IMG/VR virus record: IMGVR_UViG_3300008267_000687
Coordinates: 1 to 28,072 of that record
Reading direction: 5' to 3' (one strand)
Source of the DNA: a virus
Length of the DNA stretch: 28,072 bases
Positions 7,614-17,000 of the stretch are shown piece by piece. Under the pieces are notes generated by a model. That model made no database searches and was not told where the DNA came from. It was given only the letters and a program-made list of their open reading frames with translations. Every line of letters starts with the position of its first letter. Position 1 is the stretch's first letter. The translations under genes and the position numbers were made by a program.

Positions 7614-10613
7614 TCAAATCTTTATGTTTAATGATGGAACTAATCCTAATTTTTTTGCAAGAACCACCCCTTCATAAATATTTTTAGCCCAAGAACTATA
7701 TTGTGTTTCATTACGTGATATGAAACTTAATAGTTGTGATTCTGTTAAATTGTTCGCCCAATATAGTAACCAAACGTCAGTAACTTGGAATGATATTAAA
7801 GCGGAATCAGTTGCTGTCAATCCACTATAATTCAAAACCCCTTTTGATTGGTTCAGAGAAATCCTCTTAGATGGTTTTTCAAAATAATTAACCAACATGT
7901 TAATATTGTTACTATCAGATGCAAAAGAAACAAAAGGTAAGCTATTACCGTTTGAATTTGTCAAACAGAAGTATTGATTTTTAAAGTAGGTGGGTATGTT
8001 TCCACCGTACTTTTTATCTAAGGTAACTCCCGCAAAATTATAATCATAACCTGTTAATTTTTCAGTATTAGAACTTGACATATATAACGTACAAAAAGTT
8101 AATAATCTATTAGCCTCATTTGCTGTCGCTTGTGAAATATATCTAGCCGCTTGTTTAAAACTTAACTCACTTATCAATGCATCGGAAGGTTGATAAGATA
8201 CATATGACGGATCAAGTTTATTAACACATGATGCGTTAGAACCTAACGTAAATGATGTTTTGTTGGTAACGTTACTTCCAACATTAGTTATATTAACAGT
8301 GGTTGGTGTTTGATTATTTTCATCCTCCCTCTTTTTCTTCAATTTACTTAATAACCCGCTTAAGACCACTTGGTTTAACGATGTAATTTGTTTGTCCAAT
8401 TGTGGCATAGAATAAATAGGTATTCTAACACCTTTAAATTGTGTTGTAAATTGTCCCGGTGCTATTTGGTGTGTTACCGACTGTATATGATAAGGACCAT
8501 TAAACATCGGAACGTTTTTCAAATTAAAATACATCGTTGGTTGTATCATTGAATTACCCAATGATGTTATTTCAACTTCATAAGATCTATTTTTGTATAG
8601 ATTATATAGCGATAAACTCTGTGCAATCCCTCTTTTACCTCCCGCAGCACTTGCCGTATCAGCAATTACTTTATTAGCTTCCGTTGTTGCAAGAGAATTG
8701 GTTTGAGATAGGTTAATGTTATAAAACATACCTTGTGATCTTGTTCCAAAATCCACGTTAAATCCAACAACTTTATTTGAAAGGTGATAATCATTTTTAT
8801 TAACCGGTGTTTGAAATAACAAAGCATTCTCGGAAGTTCTTGTAATATCAAAACTATCATTTCCAAATCTATAATCATCAGATCTTCTCATATCCAAATG
8901 TTCTGATACTTTACCACCATATATGCAAACAATTTTTGATCGAGCTTGTCTATAATCGACGTTAAGGTGGGTACCAAATAATGTTTGTGCCAAATCTTGA
9001 CTGTTTTCAGGATTTGGTTGTCCGTCAGCATCAATCAATTCTTTACTCCAAAAATTCATGTAAGCCCCCATAGGCATCATCATAAACTTATTATCACTCA
9101 AAATTTTACTAAAAAAGTCCAACACTCTCATATTAAGAGGATTGTTATTTAATAACGTCTTAAAACTAAAAATGTCAATCAACGCGGTTCTACCAATATC
9201 TCTATTTGCTCTATCCAAAAATACAACATCTTGGAACAGGGTTCTTCCTTTATAGTCGTTACCCGCAATCCACTTATTATCCAAGGTTTTCATAGTATCC
9301 CAAATCTCATATTTTGGTGCGTTACCGTCAATAATACTATTAATTTTTTGTGATGAATTAACCGTAACTATTGGAAGTTGTTTTCCTAATTGATTAAACA
9401 ATATCGTAAAAATATTTGTTTGTAACTCCGTTGCAGAATTAACATAATCATCAATTAATGTTGTGAAAATATCTTTTGTCATTACACCATTTGCCAAGTA
9501 TTTTTGGGTAGCATACACCTTAATTAATGGGGCACAAGTAATAACATTTGCTTCCGTAAATGCAATATTATTATCAACAAAAAAATCTGTAATATAAGAA
9601 CCATCACTAGAATAATAGAACCCATAAGGTACCGTAGTTCCCGATGAATATAAACCCACATATGTCTTTAACGCTTTCCAAGCCAAAGGATTTGAATTCT
9701 CTGACTGTTCCAAAGTTACCGTTCCACTACTTGTGGGTAATGAACCATTAACATACGGACTAAATACAATAGGATCGGTTATCTTATTTGTTTGGAATGA
9801 GCCATACAATCTTCTATTAAAGTTTGATGGGTTTCCATTTACAAATAACACGTTTTGATCCAAAAATAACCTACAATTATTTGATAATTTATCTTGTTGA
9901 GCATTTGCAACTTTAGCAATAAACACATCATTAGATATCGCACCGTTAAATCGGTCAATAAACATCATGTCAGTCATTAATGCTTGAAAATTACCGAAGG
10001 TCACATCACTAACATATGGGTTTTGGAAATTACTTTTTGGACGACAAAAATCTAAAAACATTGTTTCAAAATCATCTAACACTTCCTTAGAGAATGTTGC
10101 AAACATCTCATCAATTCTTGTATATTCAAAATCCGTTTCAAAAGAAAACGCATCTTGCTTATTAACATCACTTTTGACTTTCTTGATGTATTCATAATAA
10201 TCGGGTTTTGTAAACGCCGCACTAGAAAAATAACCAAAAGGACCCGAACCCCAAATGAAATTAGTCGTTGCATTATAAATTGACGGATTATTCTCAACTT
10301 GATTGTATTGATTTAAGTTACTATAACTACTTAAATTGTTTTGAGTAAATAAGAAATTAGATACCTCATTAACCGGCGATCCGAAACTTGGATATACTAA
10401 AATACTTTGTTGGTATTTTCTTGGGAATGAAGTATTATTATTTACGTCAAATGTAATGGCGTATGGTGTATAATTTAAGAATTTAACACCACCATCATTG
10501 TATGGTTGATTTACATTATTATCAACATTATTTCGTATTTCAAGTTGATTACCACAAGTTGAACCAACATAATCAGAATCTGTATATCCTGTTAATAAAT
10601 CAAAATAATCCAA
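7614..10613 (-). CDS. Baseplate hub-like protein with a C-terminal, possibly lytic, domain
   Basis: A 999-residue tail protein. Residues about 674-731 (YEVEITSLGNSMIQP... to ...QSVTHQIAPGQFTTQFKG) look like the end of a gpD/gp27-type hub: a beta barrel followed by the 'v..v.H.i..g.f.T...g' signature. A Lys-rich coil and a Thr/Asn-rich linker (about 745-790) lead to a separate domain (about 805-999). Its features (TANEANRLLTF, YDYNFAGVTLD, a YF...Y FCLTN stretch and a FASDSNNINMLV helix) recall lysozyme/glucosaminidase-type tail hydrolases, but I cannot name the catalytic residues securely. It overlaps the upstream gene by 22 bases. No ATG is available near the 5' end; TTG at 10613 is the likeliest start, with ATT nine bases further up as the alternative. 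Confidence 0.75.
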   Translation of the reverse strand: MDYFDLLTGYTDSDYVGSTCGNQLEIRNNVDNNVNQPYNDGGVKFLNYTPYAITFDVNNNTSFPRKYQQSILVYPSFGSPVNEVSNFLFTQNNLSSYSNLNQYNQVENNPSIYNATTNFIWGSGPFGYFSSAAFTKPDYYEYIKKVKSDVNKQDAFSFETDFEYTRIDEMFATFSKEVLDDFETMFLDFCRPKSNFQNPYVSDVTFGNFQALMTDMMFIDRFNGAISNDVFIAKVANAQQDKLSNNCRLFLDQNVLFVNGNPSNFNRRLYGSFQTNKITDPIVFSPYVNGSLPTSSGTVTLEQSENSNPLAWKALKTYVGLYSSGTTVPYGFYYSSDGSYITDFFVDNNIAFTEANVITCAPLIKVYATQKYLANGVMTKDIFTTLIDDYVNSATELQTNIFTILFNQLGKQLPIVTVNSSQKINSIIDGNAPKYEIWDTMKTLDNKWIAGNDYKGRTLFQDVVFLDRANRDIGRTALIDIFSFKTLLNNNPLNMRVLDFFSKILSDNKFMMMPMGAYMNFWSKELIDADGQPNPENSQDLAQTLFGTHLNVDYRQARSKIVCIYGGKVSEHLDMRRSDDYRFGNDSFDITRTSENALLFQTPVNKNDYHLSNKVVGFNVDFGTRSQGMFYNINLSQTNSLATTEANKVIADTASAAGGKRGIAQSLSLYNLYKNRSYEVEITSLGNSMIQPTMYFNLKNVPMFNGPYHIQSVTHQIAPGQFTTQFKGVRIPIYSMPQLDKQITSLNQVVLSGLLSKLKKKREDENNQTPTTVNITNVGSNVTNKTSFTLGSNASCVNKLDPSYVSYQPSDALISELSFKQAARYISQATANEANRLLTFCTLYMSSSNTEKLTGYDYNFAGVTLDKKYGGNIPTYFKNQYFCLTNSNGNSLPFVSFASDSNNINMLVNYFEKPSKRISLNQSKGVLNYSGLTATDSALISFQVTDVWLLYWANNLTESQLLSFISRNETQYSSWAKNIYEGVVLAKKLGLVPSLNIKI

Positions 10614-13600
10614 GAATAAGGTAATGATTGAACCGAACCATATTTATTTAAAACCGAAGCGATATATTCACCATACGTCCCACCACTAACGAATTTTTCT
10701 CTCAAAGTCGCCAAAGGTAATGAATTTAAGAATAAATACGCAGATTGGACATACGGATATGTTTCATTACTTCTTTCACTTTGAACTCCGGATAAAATAG
10801 AATTTGTAAAAAATGGTGTATTCATCATAGATATTACCCTATCACCCCACACACCCTCGGTTGCTAATCTATCGCCCGCCAATTTTGTTGCATATATTTG
10901 TAACGGTGTTAGAATACCGCTACTATCGTATTGAATGGGTTTAAACGCCGTATAATCCAATACAGTAAAGGGTTTTGGCGCGTTTTTAGGATCTGCAGTG
11001 GCAAAATTAGTTATATAATTTATTCTATCATTAAACACTAACGTTTGTGTTGTTTTGTAGAATCTAAGTCCGTCCGTTGCTCCGTTTTGTAACGAATTAG
11101 TATTAAATGTATCCGAAACAAATGGGTATAAATCCGTAAATCCTTTTCCCGTTTCTACCTTCAATAGATCCGAAACTCTCTTTTTAGATGGCGCACTAAT
11201 ATTTGGTAAAACTGTTTCAATTAATGTCGTATTTCCCGATAAAACTTGAAATGGTTTGTCCGTTTTTCCAACCAAATATTTATTTGTATAATAACCTCTA
11301 ATGAATTGATTCCACGAAATACCTTTACCTTCATTAGATATGTGTCTCATCAAATCAGTAATATTTCCCGGTTGTATTGAAAAATCTTTCAAGATTTTAA
11401 TTAGTTCGGGATTATCATTTGCTAATGCTTTTAATATATTCTCAGTTTCAAAATCAGCAATCGTTTTATAAACCTCCTTCTTATTTGAAACATCCGTATT
11501 TAATTTATCATAAAATGACGCAGTGAAAACCCTTTCATAAATTTCATAAATAAATGAAACAACCTCTGTTATTGAATAGGTTCTATTTGTTGTTGGGTAA
11601 TCAAAAGCGTTTAACGTAACTCTATTTATAGTTTTTTCTTCGTTGGTGGAACTTGTTGGATTTTGTAGAATCTCAAGATCTCTAACCGCCAAACCTTTCA
11701 TATATTCTTCAACAAATTCTACTTCAGGCCAAATATCATACCTGTAAGCCTGTGTTTGATTAATCACCGATGGATCACCAGGATATCTTAACTCAAACTT
11801 TCCACCATCTGTGGTGTTTTGTGTTTCAACAAAATATTGTGGCCAAGGATAAACAGGAATATCACCCGCAGCCGTGGTATCTATATTATTTTTATTCTCG
11901 TTGTTCAGGATTGCCGACTTTCTAATAGGATCAAACCTAACATCCCAAGCCTTAGTATGAACATCATCCAACAATCGTAAGAACGCCTCTAACGATGCGA
12001 ATAAAACCGCACATACATTTCTCATTGTTGGTTTAAATCCTAACCCATTGTTACCCTCAATCTTTTTTTGTAATTCAGATGTTAAGGTATCTTCAATTTG
12101 TGTTCTTACTTTGGTTGCGTTGGTATCTAACTTTTGAATCAAATCAACAAAAGTACCTTCACCTTCAAAATACATTACCTTTTGAGGTAATTTTACAGGA
12201 CCCGCTTCCGAATCCGTCGTATTATCGGGTTGGTTATTGACAATACCATTTATCTTTATACTTGTATTAGAAAATTTAAGTTTATTTAATTCAATTCTAA
12301 AATTTTCTGTTTCAGCACTTGTTGGTATTCTTTTTAACCTTTCTTGTAATGTTTTTTGTTCGTCAATCATTCCCAAGTCACGAATAATCGTTCCAACGGT
12401 GATATCATTATTAAGACCTGTTATTAGTTTTTTTATATTATTAATAGTTGCCGATCCACCACTACCTAACGTTTTGTTTTCAGATAATAATTTATTATAT
12501 TCCTTTACTATTTTATCAAGTATAACCTCAGCATCTTTCATACTTTGTTGAGATTGTCTAACATTCTCTTTATAGAGATAAAACTTTTTACCTGTATTAT
12601 CATAATAAAACAATGATGTATCAACATACTTAGATGACCACGAATTGAGATCGGTAGAATAAACAGAATTTTGATAGTTTATTAGATTTTTCTTATAAGA
12701 ATCAACGTCAGATAATGAAGAGAAATCTTGTTTCCCAAATGTGGCCAATAAATTTTCTTCAAGTTTTTCTAATTTAATCTGTAATTGATTAAGTGTCATC
12801 TCGGGGAAATTCTCATCAACCAATCTTTGAGATTTATAATCTTGATAAACTTCTTTTAATTTTTGTAATCCTCTTGACGTTACAACTTGATTGACATCTG
12901 TATTAGTATTTCCATTAGTGAATAACGCAGCGTTTTGAGCCTGTGTATTAGATGGTGGTGAAATGTTATAAGTTGTATTATACATATGTGGTAATGCAAA
13001 CAAATATGCCACCGAAGTTTCGGCTAAAACAGAGTATTTGTAAGCAACAAACTTAAGATTAACAGTATAATCACCCGTGGATCCTTGGAATGACGCTTCA
13101 AAATTTTGTAATATTAATTCATATCTTATAGCTTTACCATAATAACCCTTCATTGTTAAATAAAATGTTGGGTATGGTAAGTTAAAAAATGCAGCATATG
13201 GTGAATTATCACCTTTTTCAAATAACGCTCTACCCTGCACGTCAATTAACCTAACATTAACTACCGGTGTAAAACTCCTATCATTAGTTACCGTTATACT
13301 TTCAATACCTAATAGTTCAGTGTCCTGTATATTACCCGTTGTTTGATACCTTTCAATAGTGTTATTACCTTGTGGGTCTTGGAAAACTCTACCTTTTTGA
13401 AAGTTTTGATTAATTCCTTGACCTTTCAAACTATTTTTTCCTGTAATCTCATCGGTATATTCGTTACTAAAGTATCCTTTACCACCAGGATTTAAGAAAT
13501 TAATTTGTGCGATTTTTACGTTTCGGATAGAATCGTCTAATGTGGAACCTTGAACAAGTTTTGTTCCCGGTATTACACGGGCTTCCAAATTAGCATACAT

Positions 13601-13726
13601 GACAAGTTCTTCATGATTTACCAATCGTTCATCATAACTATTCCCATTAGTTCCAACCGTTTTATTAGGATCAATAATAACTATGTTGTCGTAGTCAAAA
13701 TCTACTAGTATTTTTTTATCTGCCAT
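10592..13726 (-). CDS. Baseplate structural protein, 1044 residues
   Basis: A large baseplate component of T4-type phages. The N-terminal part (about 130-240) has SITVTNDRSFTPVVNVRLID, FFNLPYPTFYLTMKGYYG and YTVNLKFVAYKYSVLAE. It recalls hub-proximal proteins in which a beta domain with the 'v.l.m.d..g' pattern contacts the tube. The middle (about 290-470) is helical with coiled-coil character (LNQLQIKLEKLEENLL). The rest is mixed and rich in Asn, Asp and Tyr; none of it matches a fold I can name. The gene overlaps the gp53-like gene by 11 bases and the next gene by 22, so this is a tightly coupled operon. The precise T4 counterpart is uncertain; the role as baseplate protein rests on sequence character and position. 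Confidence 0.75.
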   Translation of the reverse strand: MADKKILVDFDYDNIVIIDPNKTVGTNGNSYDERLVNHEELVMYANLEARVIPGTKLVQGSTLDDSIRNVKIAQINFLNPGGKGYFSNEYTDEITGKNSLKGQGINQNFQKGRVFQDPQGNNTIERYQTTGNIQDTELLGIESITVTNDRSFTPVVNVRLIDVQGRALFEKGDNSPYAAFFNLPYPTFYLTMKGYYGKAIRYELILQNFEASFQGSTGDYTVNLKFVAYKYSVLAETSVAYLFALPHMYNTTYNISPPSNTQAQNAALFTNGNTNTDVNQVVTSRGLQKLKEVYQDYKSQRLVDENFPEMTLNQLQIKLEKLEENLLATFGKQDFSSLSDVDSYKKNLINYQNSVYSTDLNSWSSKYVDTSLFYYDNTGKKFYLYKENVRQSQQSMKDAEVILDKIVKEYNKLLSENKTLGSGGSATINNIKKLITGLNNDITVGTIIRDLGMIDEQKTLQERLKRIPTSAETENFRIELNKLKFSNTSIKINGIVNNQPDNTTDSEAGPVKLPQKVMYFEGEGTFVDLIQKLDTNATKVRTQIEDTLTSELQKKIEGNNGLGFKPTMRNVCAVLFASLEAFLRLLDDVHTKAWDVRFDPIRKSAILNNENKNNIDTTAAGDIPVYPWPQYFVETQNTTDGGKFELRYPGDPSVINQTQAYRYDIWPEVEFVEEYMKGLAVRDLEILQNPTSSTNEEKTINRVTLNAFDYPTTNRTYSITEVVSFIYEIYERVFTASFYDKLNTDVSNKKEVYKTIADFETENILKALANDNPELIKILKDFSIQPGNITDLMRHISNEGKGISWNQFIRGYYTNKYLVGKTDKPFQVLSGNTTLIETVLPNISAPSKKRVSDLLKVETGKGFTDLYPFVSDTFNTNSLQNGATDGLRFYKTTQTLVFNDRINYITNFATADPKNAPKPFTVLDYTAFKPIQYDSSGILTPLQIYATKLAGDRLATEGVWGDRVISMMNTPFFTNSILSGVQSERSNETYPYVQSAYLFLNSLPLATLREKFVSGGTYGEYIASVLNKYGSVQSLPYSWIILIY

Positions 13727-14039
13727 AATAGAAGAAGTAATTATTCAATGCCGCGTTATAATCTTGTAGTGTCGCCACCAATGGAAATGGAACGTTTATT
13801 GTCGTACCATCGGGTATTGACCATTCTAAACCACCAAATTGTGGATTTGCTTGTAATATTAACCAACCAAAAAAAGGTGTGCCATAATATTCCTGTGATA
13901 TCTTATCCATTCTACTTCTTCCTACACGATAAATGTATCTTTGATCCGAGTTTTTAGGTCTCAAAGGAACAAATGGGACAACGGTTTGACCACCATTTAC
14001 TTCAAAATCCACATATCTATTATAATATTGATAACTCAT
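13716..14039 (-). CDS. 53: Baseplate wedge protein, gp53-like (LysM-type)
   Basis: A 107-residue protein with the gp53/LysM pattern: a beta start (YRVGRSRMDKISQEYYG, about 38-54), then FGWLILQANPQ (57-67) and SIPDGTTINVPFP (about 74-86). In T4, gp53 joins neighbouring wedges at the rim of the inner baseplate. LysM folds here hold proteins together and do not necessarily bind peptidoglycan. Its ATG overlaps the stop of the 1604-residue gene (ATGA) and its end overlaps the next gene by 11 bases, consistent with balanced production of baseplate parts. T4 gp53 is longer (196 residues), so this is a minimal form. Confidence 0.85.
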   Translation of the reverse strand: MSYQYYNRYVDFEVNGGQTVVPFVPLRPKNSDQRYIYRVGRSRMDKISQEYYGTPFFGWLILQANPQFGGLEWSIPDGTTINVPFPLVATLQDYNAALNNYFFYYGR

Positions 14040-17000
14040 AGTTTAAACTTCTTTTTAAGATTGTAAGGATTATCAGTATCGGCATCATTATTAGAATTAA
14101 ACAATTTACTCAATCTTGTTTTATCATCACTACTTGGTGTAAAATCAGTCGTATATGAACAAGTCCTATCAACACCAACGTTTATACCAACAACATTTAG
14201 AATGTCTTTATTAATTGTGTTTTTATTATCATCAACAATACTTAATTCCGTATTATAAGCACTTTCAAAGACCGACTTCACCTTACCAAATTCATCATTT
14301 ATTATTGTAAGTGAAATAGGATCTGTGATACCGTTAGTGATTGCACTCATAAAATTAGTATAATCATTAATATAAACACCACTCATTAACATATATTCTA
14401 ACTTAGATTCCGGAGTTGTAAACCCAAATTTAGTAACAGGGAATATTTCAGAGTCAAATTTGAAGCTTTGAGTCACATAAGGTGGGTAATCCCCATCAGT
14501 TAAAGTAGTTATAAATTGATTACAATAGGTTCCTATTGTTGTTAAGTCAGTAGTCATTACCGAAAGAGTTGAACCCGTTATTTTATATAACTTCGGTTCT
14601 CCCTTTTCAATGAAACCATCTCTTTCAGTTAATACATAATTCAATTTATCTATTGTAAATACATAGTCTTGTTCTAACGTATTCAATGATTGAATTGATG
14701 TGGTAAGTTTAGTTAAAAACGTAGGTGCATATCCACTAACATAGTTTATGTAGTTCTGTTTCAAATCTCTAACTACACTATTTTTAACATTTCTGTTTTG
14801 TTCTAATGTGGATATTTGAGATAATGATCCATTATTGATTTTACTTTGTAATTGTGAGAAGAAAGAAACATACCTGGATTGAATATTTACAGGTGATCCA
14901 AATAGATTAACATCTTGTGGTGACGTATATTGATTGAACTTACCTGTGTTATATTTTAGAACATTCGTAACGTTTTGTAATACCCCATAATTATAATTCT
15001 TAAGTGTATCGTTTAAGAAATTATACACACCATTATAATAATTTTTAGACTGTGTAACAAACCCATCAAACACTTTAGTATATGATATATTACCATAAAC
15101 CACGGTAGATGTTCCCGACGTTGCCGCAGAGGTTGTAGTACTCTTAATTTCACCAATTGTTGCACCACCAAGTGATGTGGAAACCGGAGTTGCTTGTGAA
15201 ACCGATGTGGTTGTCTCAGTTTCAGTTAAACCTAATGCACCAATAAATTGTTGATTGAATTGTTCTCTATCTTCCGTTTTTTCAGCTCTTTCATCATACA
15301 TCTCAGTATTTGCATAATAATTAAACGATAATGCGTTTTGTAATTTTTCAATTGGTTCTTTAAGTCCCGAACCACCAATAAAGTTAAAACTTAACGTAAC
15401 ATCACAAATCATCGGTTGCATACCAATACCTTCGGGATTCAAATCAAAATTTTCAAATTTGAAACTTAAGTTTGTTGGAATAATTTTAGTATTATAGAAA
15501 TCACCAATTCTTAGCACCAACACAGGTGGGGCACCAAACGCGGTGTTTGTTGCAACATCCGTTACAGGTTTTCCATCCAAACCTATTGTTGGTATCGTAT
15601 CACCCGGTCTTACACATTGATTTAAGAATGTCAATCTTGAATTTAATCCTTCAGGTGTCATTGAGTGAAACGTTGGATTAAAATATTTGATCTTGTCTTT
15701 GATTGAATCAAAAACAACAGGATCAGTACTTTTCAATATATCAAAATAGTTACACTCAGATAATAAAGATCTAACAATTCTCTTACTAACATCATTTTTA
15801 ATTTTTTGTTGTATGGTTGTAGTCGTTACAGGTTTTGGTGCTTCCAATGGTAATTGTCCTGTTGTTTGTTCTTGCTTAGGTGGTACCGCACTTATTTGTG
15901 GTGGTGGAGGTGCTTGAGGAATATCACCGGGAACATATTTAATATCCTTAATTGCAACTCTTCTACAAGCAGATGCTTGAACGGAAAATATCTTATTGTA
16001 TGGTATATTTTTAGTATCTAAGTCAGTACAATTATAACCCTGTGATTTAGTCCCTTTATTGAAACTATATAGTGTAGCACTTGATTCTTGCTCACCTCTC
16101 GCAGAACCCGAATCAATTTTCAATCTTCCCGAATCTATGTATGAACCCAAAACATTTTGGAAATAATCTTTAACACTATCAATTCTTCTTTTTGACAAAT
16201 CAACGTTGTAACTTATTGTTGCAGGTGCGGACGCAGAACCAATTAAAGTAATTGTTATACTTTTAGCAGTCCCGTCATCCAAAACTTTCTTTATCTCGGG
16301 AACCAATTTATTACCAACAGTTGTGAAGTTATCAATAACAATATCATCAAAGAAATTTTGCATCTCAGTTTGTGTATTATTTCTTGAAGCAACTTCAATG
16401 AAGGTTGTTTCCTTACTTAATAAGAAATTATATTCAACATCATAAGCACTCGTTGTTTGAGTTAATCTCGTATTTGGATCGGGATAATCGTTGTAAAAAT
16501 AAAAACCTAAGTTTTTAAACTTATCCCAATTTAATTCAGATGGTTTGGTTTGTTGAGGAATAATTGGTGCCGGTTGTGATTGATTAATCGGTTGTGTAGA
16601 TTCCTGTGTTGCAGGATTTTGTGGTGTTGTTGTATTAACAATTGATTGAAAATATACCAAATCCGATGCCGGTATGGTATTATATGTTTGAGCCAATTCA
16701 TACAAATCATATTCTTTACAACCCGCGAAGAAAGAATCAACGATATTATCAGCAGTTTCTCTATCAGTATTCGCCAAAACCTTATTAACAATAAGATTTA
16801 ATATAGATGGGTGATCCACCACAATCTTAAATGATAATTGACCCGATCTTGATGTGTTTTTATAAGTATAAACAGGTTCAGGTCGTCCAATAAATGTATT
16901 TTCATTAAACGACGGTCTTGAATCCTCACTAAATGTTAAACCATAAGGTGGGAACCACATTATTCTACCCCCATTAGGACCTCTCTCACAAGCAGGAAGG

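Noticed and set aside
12237-12551. A 104-codon plus-strand frame inside the 1044-residue baseplate gene.
   Set aside because: It lies wholly opposite a real coding region, its composition is the hydrophobic bias expected of an antisense shadow, and no ribosome site or family match is seen.
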